Source of the DNA: Nematopogon swammerdamellus
Lineage: Eukaryota > Arthropoda > Insecta > Lepidoptera > Adelidae
Direction of reading: 5' to 3'
NCBI GenBank assembly: GCA_946902875.1
Contig: OX336345.1
Location: 15,717,395-15,781,394, forward strand
DNA: 64,000 nucleotides
The notes below the pieces were generated by a model. It had not been told where the DNA came from. It saw only the letters and a program-made list of their open reading frames with translations, and did no database searches. The position numbers were made by a program, and so were the translations under genes. Below, one piece after another: positions 43,451 through 54,588 of this stretch (the stretch's first letter is position 1; the number at the start of each line of letters is the position of its first letter).

Positions 43451-43919
43451 GTACCGTGTGGGGTCGGTACTTAAAAAGAATAGCCCCACTGCATCTCTCC
43501 CCGTCGCATGTCGTAAAAGTCGACTAAGGGATAAGAAAATTCGTCAGCCTTGGTAGCTCAGTGGCGCGGTTGGTTAGTCAACTGTTATTAAGCAACGCTG
43601 AGCGCGGTCAGTGTTTGGATGGGTGACCGCTCGACCGTTGGGAGGCTGACCGTGGTTCGGATTCCACATTAAACTGTAGGTCCCTTCCCTTCTTACCTTA
43701 CTAGGTGGTAGGGTTTATCCCGGCCGGGTTGGTACCACCGCACTGAATGAAACGTCGGTCGAAACGGCTATGTTCGTGTTTTCCGTCCAGTTTAGTGTGG
43801 CCGACATGAAATGAAGGGAAGCACTGACATGGCACCTAGTTCACCCTGTGTTATGGGCTGACATCACGGATGTTGTAGGTGATGTAGCCAACCGTGTCAG
43901 GATCCATAAAAAAAAAAAT
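43451..43919 (+). mobile_element. SINE-A, full length with head3 leader
   Basis: Nearly identical to 29431-29924: head3, A box (GGTAGCTCAGTGG), 5S-like block, B box, body, tail, poly(A). The body lacks a short TGTAAATAGT segment. The close similarity suggests recent activity or gene conversion. Confidence 0.87.
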
Positions 43920-44118
43920 ATGAATATCCTTATAACTCGAGAACCACTTTATTAATTTACATACTGTTTTCACTGTTACAATCTGTCATTTCTTAAGATG
44001 GTTTTACGTTAAATCATAAATATAAATCATAAAGATCTGCCTGATACTTTATCATCCAAAATTATGTCTTAAAGTTAAAAAAGATAGATGCCTAATTAAA
44101 TTATTTTTTTCCATTAAG

Positions 44119-45276
44119 GTACGCCTGCTGGCCGCCCCCCTCGTGAGCTTCGTGCAAATCAACCCGCCTATGCGCGAGGTTATTGAGGAGTACGAGCGGG
44201 TACACGCTGAAGACAGGCGGCAGGACATGGCCCTAAGAGAGTGGTGCCTGGTGTCACAGGAGGAGTTTCGGCGGCAACAGTTGGAGCTTCTGCGGCAGTT
44301 TCTGCAGGTAAAAAAAAATGTTTTAATGTAAGTATTGCTATATAATATATACAGGCTGTTGCAGCAGTCACTACATTAAGTCCGGGAGCAGATTCATGGG
44401 ATTAACAGAAATAATAAAGGTGTACGATGAATTCAGACTGAATAAAAACATTCAGTAACCATATAAACTAATTCCCATTTCAATACTAAACAAAAGGTTT
44501 TTGGAGGAAAAATCGGAACCCTTATAGGACATATCACCACAATTATTTTGGTAAATATGCACGGTGTTAACTTAAATAGGCAACATTCCCGAAAGGGGGT
44601 TGTTTTGGGTCACATACTGATGCCGAAGAAGGGGGTAATTTTTTTTTTAGCTTTGGTTTTAAAATTTTCAATTTCTATATTTGGTATAAAAACATGGTAT
44701 TTCATAATAGGAATCACACTGCATTACCAAAAAAATCGAAAGCTGAGTAATTTTTCAAATAAATAAAAAAAAATCACATTCATATCGACACGATACAACA
44801 GCTAGCGCGCGACACATGGTCAGTCAGCTGGGTATGCACGGTCGCAGGCGCGCGGCGCGCGGCGGCGCTCGCTACACCATTCCAAAGAGAAATTGTCGCT
44901 GAGGTAAAATTTTGAAGAAAATATGCAAATTTTTTTAAACTATTTTAGATTTTATTTTTTAGTACCACAAAATAATCAGTATACGAAATGGTTTAATATT
45001 CGGTATTAAAATTGAAATGTCGCAAAAAAAGTTAACACCGTGTATAACAAAATATATCTTGTGTGGTAGTACGGAACCCTCAGTGCGCGAGTTAAACTCG
45101 CACTTGGCTCCTGTTTTTAAATGTCCAAGCAATGTAATGGTCTAATGTGATCCAAATACATCTAAGTACCTACGCTAATCAAAACAATATAATTTAAAGA
45201 TATTTTTTGTTTTAACTTGCAGGACAACCGAGGGCGTTTTCAACAAACCCCAGCAGTGGCTCACTTGGGACAATGA
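44119..45276 (+). CDS. two GC-rich exons, coiled-coil C-terminus (44119-44307, 45223-45276)
   Basis: Exon 44119-44307 has acceptor CCATTAAG and donor CAG/GTAAAA and is open in phase 0 at both ends (63 codons): SFVQINPPMREVIEEYERVH, then AEDRRQDMALREWCLVSQEE and FRRQQLELLRQFLQ, a predicted coiled coil. Exon 45223-45276 (acceptor AACTTGCAG) adds DNRGRFQQTPAVAHLGQ and a TGA. Similar helical tails end zeste-like Myb/SANT proteins. The GC-rich codon style matches exons 1-2 at 26 kb rather than the AT-rich exons at 29-30 kb, and phase 0 would also fit the 26496 donor. I infer it is the 3' end of that locus or of a paralogue. If so, the THAP gene is nested antisense inside it. Confidence 0.55.
44558..45042. 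mobile_element. candidate TIR element in the intron
   Basis: Left end GCACGGTGTTAACTT, right end its complement, about 30 bp of imperfect TIR including a CAACATT/CGACATT word, and TA near both borders. The interior is non-coding with a GC-rich patch at about 44850. Confidence 0.5.
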
Positions 45277-45458
45277 ACACCCTCCCTACATAAACGGAGC
45301 ACATCCTCGGGTTTGGTGCAGCACACTACCATCTGCTGGTTGCAAGCACCAAGTCCTTCCACAACATCAATGCCAGCATGTGCTCAGCGTTTATTATTAA
45401 GATGCTCAATTAGTTCTTTAGTTTACCTAAATAGGTTTTTGTGTAAATTGTATGTGTA

Positions 45459-45464
45459 AATAAA
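45459..45464 (+). terminator. poly(A) signal AATAAA
   Basis: AATAAA followed by an AT/T-rich stretch about 185 bp after the stop codon at 45276. It supports this being a genuine 3' end. Confidence 0.5.
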
Positions 45465-46670
45465 AATATTTTATTCTTATTATTGTTTTGTTTACTTTTT
45501 TTACCAGAGATAAGAATACTTCATTTTGAGAGAAGCGTTTGTGGGAAGCGTATATATGACCCTCCGTGCGTTGGTAAGTATCACTTGCATAAAATGGAAG
45601 GGCAGTCATTATCTAGCAAATACAATTTAAAATAATGCGCAATGTTCTTTGGTGATAAACTAGATAGTGCGGTTGTAGAGTGTCGTCTCTGTCGCACTGC
45701 AAGTATCTGTATGACCGAGACAACCAGAAAGTCATCAAAGCATGATGCACATTATTTGCCGCCGCGTACTGTACACTAGAATTGGTTATTTAATAATTAA
45801 GAGCAACATTTGATTCAGCATAGAAAGTAGAGGTTGATGCAAAGCTATTGTAGTTTTTCAACCTTCTGTCGCACAGATGACAAAGGACATACCTTGGAAG
45901 TGGGTGATATAGCGTCGGCTTTCTTTTGTGGGTGTCGGCCGGTTCGTAAAGTGGCGAAGCGCAGCTCCCTTGAGTGGATTCTTGTTCGCGCCGATGTTCT
46001 TGCTGTAAGCTCATCGACGCATGTCGGCCGGATTCCAGCAAAAGAGTCCAAGCCAAGACCGCGCCAACCGCCCGCCGCTTACGTAAATGTTTCGTAGAAA
46101 GAAAGAAACCACAAAATAGACATCGCGAAGCGAATGTCGTGTTTGCTTGTTTGTTTACGAACCGCTGTAATTTTTTTTTTTTTAATAATTATTGGCTTGG
46201 ATGCCGGGTCCTTCTGCCATTTCTTTAATTTTATTTCCTATAATTTCTATATTTTCTACAGTATTTATTATGTATTTGTAAAGACTTTTATAATATTTTT
46301 GTTCAGTTAATAAATTTATTTCGATATTTTCGTCAGTTTTCTCATGAAGTGAACGCCAAAAAGTTGATCCTTAGCTAGCGAGTTTAGCGGCAAATATCGG
46401 GGAGTTTATCTGTCAAAGAAACGTCAAAAACCCCGGTGCCAATTGTTTGATAGATCGACTCCGTGTCGACTCATAGCCTTCTGTATTCCGTCCTTGTCGT
46501 CTTGAAAGGACATATAGAGAAGGCTATAATCGACTAGATCGACAGCTCTAGCGAGTAAAATGTGGGAGTGCGAGAATGACGTCACTCGCCTGTTTCACCG
46601 GTGCCAATAAAGCGTTCTCGCCACATTTCTCGCACTCACACGGGCGAGTGAGTGAACGCCGGTAGACCTA
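45465..46670. other. intergenic with short inverted repeats
   Basis: 45670-45698 shares GGTTGTAGAG-TGTCGTCTCT with the MITE at 61738. An inverted pair at about 46466-46545 (TCGACTCATAGCCTTCT / AGAAGGCTATAATCGA) may be a small MITE. No gene is supported. Confidence 0.45.
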
Positions 46671-47268
46671 CTGTTCTTTTGCCCGTAACGTACCTCCGTT
46701 CCGTATCCGCGTCGCGATCTAAGTAAACACGCTAGTTTGGACGCAGCCGTTCGGTACGGTACGGTGGTACGGCGTCTCGACTCGATACGGATCGGAGTAC
46801 GCCCCCATCCATCTCGATTCGGTTTTTTCGCCTCGTTCAAAGGCGATACGATACGGGGTCTGGACGCGATCGCCGCTTGCGCAGGTCGTTCCCTCTGTCA
46901 CTGCTCAAACCACAACGAATTCGAAAAATACAGTGGGATAACGATGATATCGTGAATTTTATCGATAGATTATGAATGATGATGATGAAAAACCGATCGT
47001 TTTGTAATAATTCTAACTCCCTCCAACGTCGCCTTTTTTTTTGCTTTAATTTTTCCGTTAAAATGTTATGTATTACAATAAAGCACGGGCAAGAAATCGC
47101 CAAATTGCCATAGACGTCCTCAGTCGACGACATGGTCAGACGGTAGTTGGCGTTGAAATAAACGAGATCGCGCCGACGATACGGAGATACAGGCTATTTT
47201 CCAGTGCGTCCAAAGACGCTCGAGGACGAACGGAACGGAACGAAGGTACGGTACGGACAAAAGAACAG
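46671..47268. mobile_element. ~600-bp candidate TIR element
   Basis: Ends CTGTTCTTTTGCCCGTAACG and, in complement, CTGTTCTTTTGTCCGTACCG, pairing for about 40 bp with mismatches. The interior has GTACGG repeats and no coding sequence. Target duplication not identified. Confidence 0.55.
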
Positions 47269-48742
47269 GTGTGGACGCACGGGCGCGTGTATGACAGGGT
47301 TCTACATGAATTATCAACTTTTGGAGCTTACTCTGCTGTACCAAACGAGGGTCGTAAATAACTTTGTGTACGCATATTCAGTAATTCAGTTAATTTCAAG
47401 TGATGTACGACTAAAGACTAAAGGCCTCTAAGGATCTAGAGTTTGACCACAGATTACACACATTGGCTATTTGACCCTAATCCATATAATCCAAACACAG
47501 AAGAATGAACTCAAAAGGATAGAACTGATATCAAATGAAATGAAATATAATCGTATATTAAAAAAGACACTTATTATAATGAATATGAACATTATTTTTA
47601 ATAAAAACATTTATAAAAACCATTTAACATAGAAATTAAAAACATTTTTAAAAATTAAAAATGTTGACCCTTTATTTAACCACAATATTTAACATGAATA
47701 TTGTCATTGCATACAAAATGATTAACTTAATCTACGAGTACAATGTTACGTTATATTCTCACCCTCAACTCTTTTTCTCAACTATCTAAAGATTTACTGT
47801 AAGAAATCTAGAAACAGAAGTAAGAGATAAGTCCGCCTTTGCACATTGTATAAATTGTCTATTGTACTGTTGTAAAAATTAATCAAAAAAGAAAAAAACC
47901 GTTTAAAAAATAGTAGAACTCGGGTTACAGACGCTACCCGGGCAGGACTAGCCGAGCCGAGATAGGGTTAACACGCCTAATTCGGTTTACCACGGATCCA
48001 GCAGAGGCCCCGAGGGGTGCCTTCGTGCTGCCTTGCTTCATGTGTAAAAAGGTACTTCTGCAGGTAACTCATCCAACCTCATACAAACCGAATTGTTCCG
48101 CGCGCCGAAATAAAGGTGCGGTAGCGGGCAAAAGCTAGGTAGTGGTTAGTAATAATGTCCTTGTGAGCACTTGGTTTCTTTATAAGTGGGTACTAACAAA
48201 ACGTTGTGACTTGCGAATTTTTTTGCGAAATGTTGTCTTAGCGCACACCGTTCAGGATAACTTTTCATCAGCTCGACATCGCGAGTGCCCCTTCTGTCCT
48301 TCAGAGCTGTTCGGAAGCAGTCCACAAAATTACACAAATTACAAAGGGATGCTTTCCCAAATGGTGGTCGATGAGTAATGTGCGATAGAGCCCGATAATG
48401 CTGGGGCTCGCTCCAACTGAAAGTTAGTCATTAGTGTCGCTGGGAAGGCGATCGATCACCATTTTCCGCTCCATCCAAGGAAATTACTAAATAGAAACGC
48501 CATTAAATACCTACATTGCATGCGTACGATCGCTGCAACCGCGTCCTACACAAATAAAAATAGGTTTAAAATTTTTGTTCCTATAGGTATCACTTTATTC
48601 TAAAATGTTACACACCGACCGTCTATGGCGAGGTTAATACTTTTTATTATTATTTTTTTAATTATATTATTTTTATTGCAACTAAACTCTAAATTATACT
48701 GCACTATATTTTTTTTTATTTAATTTTTTTTATTTTTTTTTA
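47269..48742. other. intergenic; LINE tail remnant at ~47797-47870
   Basis: The remnant (CTGTAAGAAATCTAG, GATAAGTCCGCCTTTGCAC) matches 22226-22290. The rest is unassigned. Confidence 0.45.
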
Positions 48743-49055
48743 TTGATGCTGACACGGTTGGCTTCATCACCTACAACATCCGTGATGTCAGCCCATAACA
48801 CCGGATGAACTTGGTGCCACGTCAGTGATTCCCTTCGGTCGTGCCGGCTACACTGAACTGGACGGAAAACACAAACTATTTACATAGCCGTTTCGACCGA
48901 CCTTTCATTCAGTGCGGTGGTATCAACCCGGGCGGGTTGAACCCTACCACCTAGTAATATAAGAAGGGAGTCATATCCCTTAGTCGCCTTTTGCGACATA
49001 CACGGGGAGAGATGCAGTGGGGCTATTCTTTTAAAGTACCGGCCCCACACGGTAC
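48743..49055 (-). mobile_element. SINE-A body with head3 leader, no 5S/tRNA block
   Basis: Same structure as 22293-22619: head3 joined directly to the body at ACTAGGTGGTAGGG. Here the head3 complement is complete (CGCCTTTTGCGACATACACG). Confidence 0.85.
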
Positions 49056-49165
49056 ATACTTTATTTTTTCATAAGCGTAATTTTAACTTGTGTATTTGTT
49101 TTTTGTAATATTTTTTTTGGCTAGGTTGTCTATTTCCCGAATAAAGTAAATAAATACACTGGTAG

Positions 49166-49343
49166 TGACCGTGTGAGAAAACGGGGAGTGAGAAGACCAC
49201 CCGCCAGGTGGGACGACGACGACATCGAGTACGTCAGCGGAAAGTATGGTTGCGTACCGCCGGGAAGACCAAGTAAGGCCGGGAGGACTGGAGGAAAATT
49301 GGAGAGGCATATGTCCAGCTCTGGACGCTGACTGACTGACATA
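49166..49343 (+). pseudogene. RTE-type LINE, last codons
   Basis: Reads RRPPARWDDDDIEYVSGK and, in a shifted frame, GEAYVQLWTLTD-stop. This matches the C-terminal end of lepidopteran endonuclease-reverse transcriptases (GRPPxRWxDDI ... VAG). At least one frameshift; only about 55 codons remain. Confidence 0.6.
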
Positions 49344-49353
49344 AATTGTATGG

Positions 49354-49582
49354 ATTTTTATGGAACCTGACTTAATGGGTTGATTCAATATTTGGGTCGT
49401 TTAACTTTCACGTCAGGTCAGATCATCATACCTCGGTGAACAATGTGCCATGTCAGTGCTCTACACTAAACCGAATGAAAATCACAATCTATTTTCATAG
49501 CCGCTTTGACCGAATTTGATTGAGTGCGGCGCTGCGGCACCAATCCGGTCGGTTTAAACATCTACCACCTCAGTAAGGTCTT
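49354..49582 (-). mobile_element. SINE-A, diverged 3' half
   Basis: Old copy; recognisable by GTGCCATGTCAGTGCT, ATAGCCGCTTTGACCGA and ACCACCTCAGTAAGG. Confidence 0.65.
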
Positions 49583-49583
49583 A

Positions 49584-49866
49584 GGCTGCTTCATCGTTCG
49601 GAACCAGTGTAAAACTAATAGGTCACTTTCCTTCAGCCTTAGGTACGTGGTAGGTTCCCCAGAAAATTAGCCGACTGGGTTGATACCACCGTGCTGGATG
49701 TAAGATGGTCGCATAGCAGGCTCGGCTGTCTTCTTCTCTAGTCCAGTATAGCCAGCGATTCAAAGGGAAGTCTCCGGTATGGCACCTACCTTCTCCGAGG
49801 TGATATTGACTAGTCGGAGCATCTGCTCTGGCCGCTATGTCTCCCACCCATTCCGGATTATATAAA
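49584..49866 (+). mobile_element. SINE-B body and tail
   Basis: Head missing. Body CTGGATGTAAGATGG, CTAGTCCAGTATAGCCAGCG, tail TTCTCCGAGGTGATATTG and CCGGATTATAT. Abuts the opposing SINE-A copy at their homologous bodies. Confidence 0.75.
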
Positions 49867-49917
49867 TCGTCAACACTTTTGGGGAATATGTTCCCATTTG
49901 TGTACTTAGTGACCGGA

Positions 49918-50050
49918 TGAGAGGCATGAATAGGCACCTGTCAGGCGGGCATGGCATTCGCAACCCCCGCGTTCGACCAAATGTCAATGGGCGTCGTTAG
50001 ACACCTTATTGGTGGCTCGGGGCTACATGTCGCGCTTACTATAAAAAAAA
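49918..50050 (+). mobile_element. LINE-alpha 3' end fragment
   Basis: Last codons and 3' UTR (GGCACCTGTCAGGCGGGCAT, GACACCTTATTGGTGG) plus short A tail. Confidence 0.75.
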
Positions 50051-52107
50051 ATTAAAATGATAAGTCCATACAAAAACCTATGTGTCCAGTCGTGCCGCGC
50101 GGTACTGATTTTATTGATTCTGATTTACTGGGTGCATCTCCTACGGCGCGGCGGCGTGAAGCGTGGGGAGCGATGAGGGGGGGTGCATTCCAATTCAACG
50201 ATCGGTCGTTGGCCGTCACATTGTTACCATCATTTGATCGGCATGCATCATTTGAAGCAGGCAGATGATACGCGAGTAAAGAAGTGCGACAGAGATGAAT
50301 ATATCTTTGTAATTTCGTATTGTGAACGTTTTCTTTCACCTCCTCTGGCAAGCTGATATCCCTTCTAAGTGTTTATTCCGACGGTCTCGTCCGAGTTTCG
50401 TTGTCCGAACACGCAACGAGTTTGCTCGTCATTATCTCGGATAGTGGAGTACTGCTGGGTAAATAACGGATCCATTAGTTGGAGCCCGAATGAAATACTG
50501 CAGCCTGAATTTATATATATATATTTTTTTGCTATTCTCTCTGAATGATGATGATAATGTGTAGTCTAATAAAACAATCTTCGAAAATTAAGAAATAAGA
50601 AATAAGAAATATTTATTTTTTCCCCTACAACATTACAATTATTTTATTACATACTGACACACATTAAGCATCACGAGCTAACAAGGAAATATTTATAAAT
50701 TTAACACACATTAAAACATTTGAGAAGAAAGGAAAAAAAGGACTGGACACAGCCTATGCTGAATCTAGTGAAGAGTTCACTAGACTCAGCGCTGTATTAT
50801 TAACCGACTTCCAAAAAAGGAGGAGGTTCTCAATTCGTCTGTATGTTTTTTTAATTTTTTTTTTTTTTTTTTTTTTTTTTTGTATGTTTGTAACACGATT
50901 TCTCCGTCAATTGAGGGCCGATTTAGAAAATTATTTTTTTGTTAGTTAGGTCATACTTCCGAGGTGGTCCCATTTTTAATTTTATCGAAATTGGTTCAGT
51001 GGTTTTCGAAAAATCAGCATAATACTATGGTGTGTGGTTACCTTCAGCAAAACTTGTGATGTGGTCGTTTTCGGCAATTTTCAGTTTGATAAATTAGTAT
51101 GGTGTGTGGTTACCTTCAGCAAAACATTTGTGATGTGGACTTATTCAGCAATTTGCAGTCTGACACATATGGCGAATAATTCTGTACCACTTCAATCGAT
51201 TTCGATTATTCGATTTCGATTATTCTTTTTTATGTAATATTACTAAAAAGAATGAAATAAAAACTGTTTTAAAAAATATTAAACCGATTTCCAAAAAACA
51301 AAAAAAAAAACTAAAAAGTATTAAATACCTAATATTTTGAAATTTTCTCTGTCCTGTTGAAATACATGAATCGATATACTAGTGATACATATTCGGACCC
51401 TTGTTTCATGAATATTCTAAATTTGAAATTTTTTATCTTTTCCGACCGGCGCTTAATTTATTATGGTACCTGGCCAGTACCTACTGTACCGAGTACCATC
51501 GAGCTGGTTTGATGATGGAGACAGAAGGTGGCCATAGGAACTCCTAAACTACACATGATAAACCCATCGTGTTTGGGCTCGTTGCATTTGTCTTCACGAG
51601 AAATTTACTTTAGACCTAAAAGATTCTCAATTCGACGGTATGTTTTCTTTTTTTGGATGTTTGTTACGCGATTACTCCGTCAATTGTGGGCCGATTTTGA
51701 AAATTCTTTTTTTTTTTATTTGAAAGGGGATAACCCTGAGGTTTTTGAAGTGAAAACTTCTTTAGCGGCTCTTGGCACTTTTTTAGGTGGGTAAAAATGT
51801 ATAACTCGCGACATCGCGTCAGCGTCATTTTTAAAATGAAACCTTAAGTCATTGCGTTAAGGGTTAAGTTAGAGTGGCACGGGATCTGCCGGCACTCCCG
51901 GAGTGCAACTGTTAAGTAGGGTTCCGTAACACGTTTATGTCTGTCCATTCTACTAAGTTCTGCAAAATGAATGTAGGGTTCCGTAACATATGCATGTCTA
52001 TCCGTTCTACTAAATTTTACAATTTTCAACCAAGGTCCTCCGACGGTTATTTTATAATAAAAGTAGGCTTCCGTAACACGTTTATGTCTGTCCATTCTAC
52101 TAAGTTC
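50051..52107. other. repeat-rich intergenic
   Basis: 50800-51010 and, diverged, 51600-51800 carry a phrase known to me from many Lepidoptera (CCGACTTCCAAAAAAGGAGG, then ACACGATTTCTCCGTCAATT). 51027-51170 has a ~70-bp tandem duplication (GTGTGTGGTTACCTTCAGCA). 51915-52104 has three copies of GGTTCCGTAACA...TCTGTCCATTCTACTAA. No gene is supported. Confidence 0.5.
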
Positions 52108-52457
52108 TGCAACATCACCTACAACGTCCGTGATGTCAGCCCATAACACCAGTGCCATGTCAGTGCTTCCCCCTTTGATCGTGCTGACTACACTGAACTG
52201 GTCGGAAAACACAAACTATTTACGTAGCCGTTTCGACCGACGTTTAATTCAGTGCGGTGGTACCAACCCGGGAAGGTTAAACCCTACCACCAAGTAAGAT
52301 TACGAGGGAAGGGACTTACAGTTTTACGAGGAATCCGAACCTTGGTCAGCCTCCAACGGTCAGCGGTCACCCATCTAAGTACTGACCGCACCCAGCGTTG
52401 CTTAAAATTCAATAGCGACAGTTGACTGTCTGCACCACTGAGCTATCGAAGCTGACG
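52108..52457 (-). mobile_element. SINE-A with 5S/tRNA block, no head3
   Basis: Minus strand: A-box side at 52457, then 5S-like block (complement of CACCCATCTAAGTACTGACC), B box, body and tail; the poly(A) end is lost. Confidence 0.82.
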
Positions 52458-52499
52458 TGGTCCTATTTTAATTGGGTCAAGATCGGATTGGAAAGCGAG

Positions 52500-52935
52500 G
52501 CGGAATCGCGAGGCCGAAGGCCGAGCGATTCCGCCGAGTACATTAATAGCAAAAAATTACTAAAAAAAACTGTGAAATAAAAAAAAAGTTTTAAAAAACA
52601 TAAAACCGACTTCCTAAAAAAAGTAAAACTAAAAAACTATTTAAAATAAAAATATAAAAACCGCCTTCAAAAATATATGAAATAAAAACCTAAAAAAAAA
52701 ACGAACCCTAGAGTTGAAGGCGGTGCTAAAGCAAGCAAAAATGATGCATGAAAGAAAACATGAGCGGATGATAATATCCTTTGTGATTTGTGTAGCCTTT
52801 TTAGCACCGCCTTCCACTCTAGGGTTCGTTTTTTTTTTTAGGTTTTTATTTCATATATTTTTGAAGGCGGTTTTTATATTTTTATTTTAAATAGTTTTTT
52901 AGTTTTACTTTTTTTAGGAAGTCGGTTTTATATTA
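52500..52935. mobile_element. foldback element FB1, copy 3
   Basis: Near-identical to 24303-24740, including the flank with GCGAGGCCGAAGGCCGAGCG. Here the flank itself forms an 11-bp-arm hairpin (GGCGGAATCGC / GCGATTCCGCC). Arms at 52596-52932. Confidence 0.85.
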
Positions 52936-54272
52936 TAAGTCCAACCCATGAACAATTTCAAAGATTAAATGAGCAATTAAATGATGCACAACAAAAAGCT
53001 TACAATTTTAGTAAAATTAATAATATTTATTTAATTAATTTTATATAAAGTGGTCGAACATCCGTCCGTCTGCGTCCGTCTCCGTCCGTCGTCGTCGCGT
53101 CGGTCCGTCTCGGTTCGTCCGAACGTCCATCTGACAATATTGTTTTATAAAAATCAGTAAAATCAGTGTGTTGACATCACGGATGTAGAAGGTGATATAC
53201 CCAACTGTGTCAGTTTTCATAAAAAAAATTAATATAACACTTTGGCTGGCTGTGCCGAGGATCCAAAGGTGCTCGACACCGCCAAATCCGCCAAAATTCG
53301 CGAAACCACGCTTAACGAGGCACCATAATAACAGATTTGAAGGCCTCGCCTGTCTGTCTCTAATGATATCCAGTTTTCTATATTGGCATATATCGGTTGG
53401 TGTTATATGTATATGATCACGATACGTATTCAAAGGGTTAAGCAAAATTATTATATTTTCAGCGGGCCTCCACTCATATGATACCATATCATAAGGTAAA
53501 ATACCCCATTACGTGCCCGATTACCGAAACTGTGTGTAAATAATATACCAATCATTCTCACGGCAGTCCATTATGTTCGTCGTAATAAATAAACGATGGC
53601 ATCTATCCATCATGAACCTACGGTGTACCCACTCGTGTACCTAAATGGAAAGTTAAAGGCACAATCTTAAATATCTACGTGCATACCTAGACGCACCACA
53701 TTACGTTAGTCAGTGTCTACACAGAATGTGCGTGTGTGCACGTAATTTAGAGTCAAAATATATTTGTGAACTAAGTAATGGGAGAGAAATTATTTTAAAA
53801 GACACAGGTTTAGGTCATTATTTCACCATTCACCGCAACACATTTTGCCAGTACTCTATCTATCCACATAAGAAGAAAATAACAAAAGGGATAACACGAA
53901 AATGCCGCTATATTTCACAATATTACATTTTTATAGCCGCGCGTTTGAAACGTCTCGAAACCGAATGAAGTCCAAACAATATGCAAGATGGATGCTCCCG
54001 TCCGAATTAGAGTCACCACATTTTCGTCTGTTCATACCCGGACAAAAAAATCAGCGGGTGAATGGGTGTTAATGCTAAAACCATGTTGAGCTTGAAACCA
54101 GTTAATAGTAGGTAAAATAAAACGTAATTAGAATAGGCGAAATATTAGTACTCTGTGGGATAAATAAGAAAGCAAATGTTTTATTAATATTTGAGAAAGA
54201 GTATTTTTTGTTCGATTTAGCAGATGCCAACAAGTCACTTCCCTGTATGAGCAGTAAAGCGGACGTCCAAAA
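52936..54272. other. intergenic; SINE-A tail scrap and CGTCCGT-rich run
   Basis: 53058-53125 is an imperfect CCGTCCGTC run. 53168-53228 matches the SINE-A tail on the plus strand with an A run. Other open frames show no domain. Confidence 0.45.
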
Positions 54273-54588
54273 GGGCATTGCCATAGCCGACTATCATTGT
54301 CTCCCTCTACGGAGACAAGCCATGCTGCATCGTCATAGCCCCACTGCGACGTTGCTATCGCTTACTCGCTCTCGCTTGCCTACCGATGACAGGAGCGAGA
54401 GAGAAACATTAAATCGCTCACCCTTCATCGGGAGACCGTCGCAATCTTCGTGTTTCTCTCTCACTCCTGTCATCGGTAGGCAAGCAAGAGCGATTAAGCG
54501 ATAGCAACGTCGCAGTGGGGCTATGACGATGCAGCATGGCTTGGTCTCCGTAGAGGGAGACCAATGATAGTCGGCTATGGCATTGCCC
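54273..54588. mobile_element. foldback MITE with ~140-bp arms
   Basis: Ends GGGCATTGCCATAGCCGAC and complement. Arms run through CATGCTGCATCGTCATAGCC, CGACGTTGCTATCGCTTA and CCTACCGATGACAGGAG with few mismatches. Within the arm CTCCCTCTACGGAG is a second small hairpin. Confidence 0.85.

Noticed and set aside
44548..44766. 72-codon ORF in the intron
   Set aside because: Lies inside a TIR element and encodes hydrophobic low-complexity sequence only.
53041..53487. 148-codon minus-strand ORF
   Set aside because: Contains a SINE-A tail and a CGTCCGT simple repeat; remaining part matches nothing I recognise.
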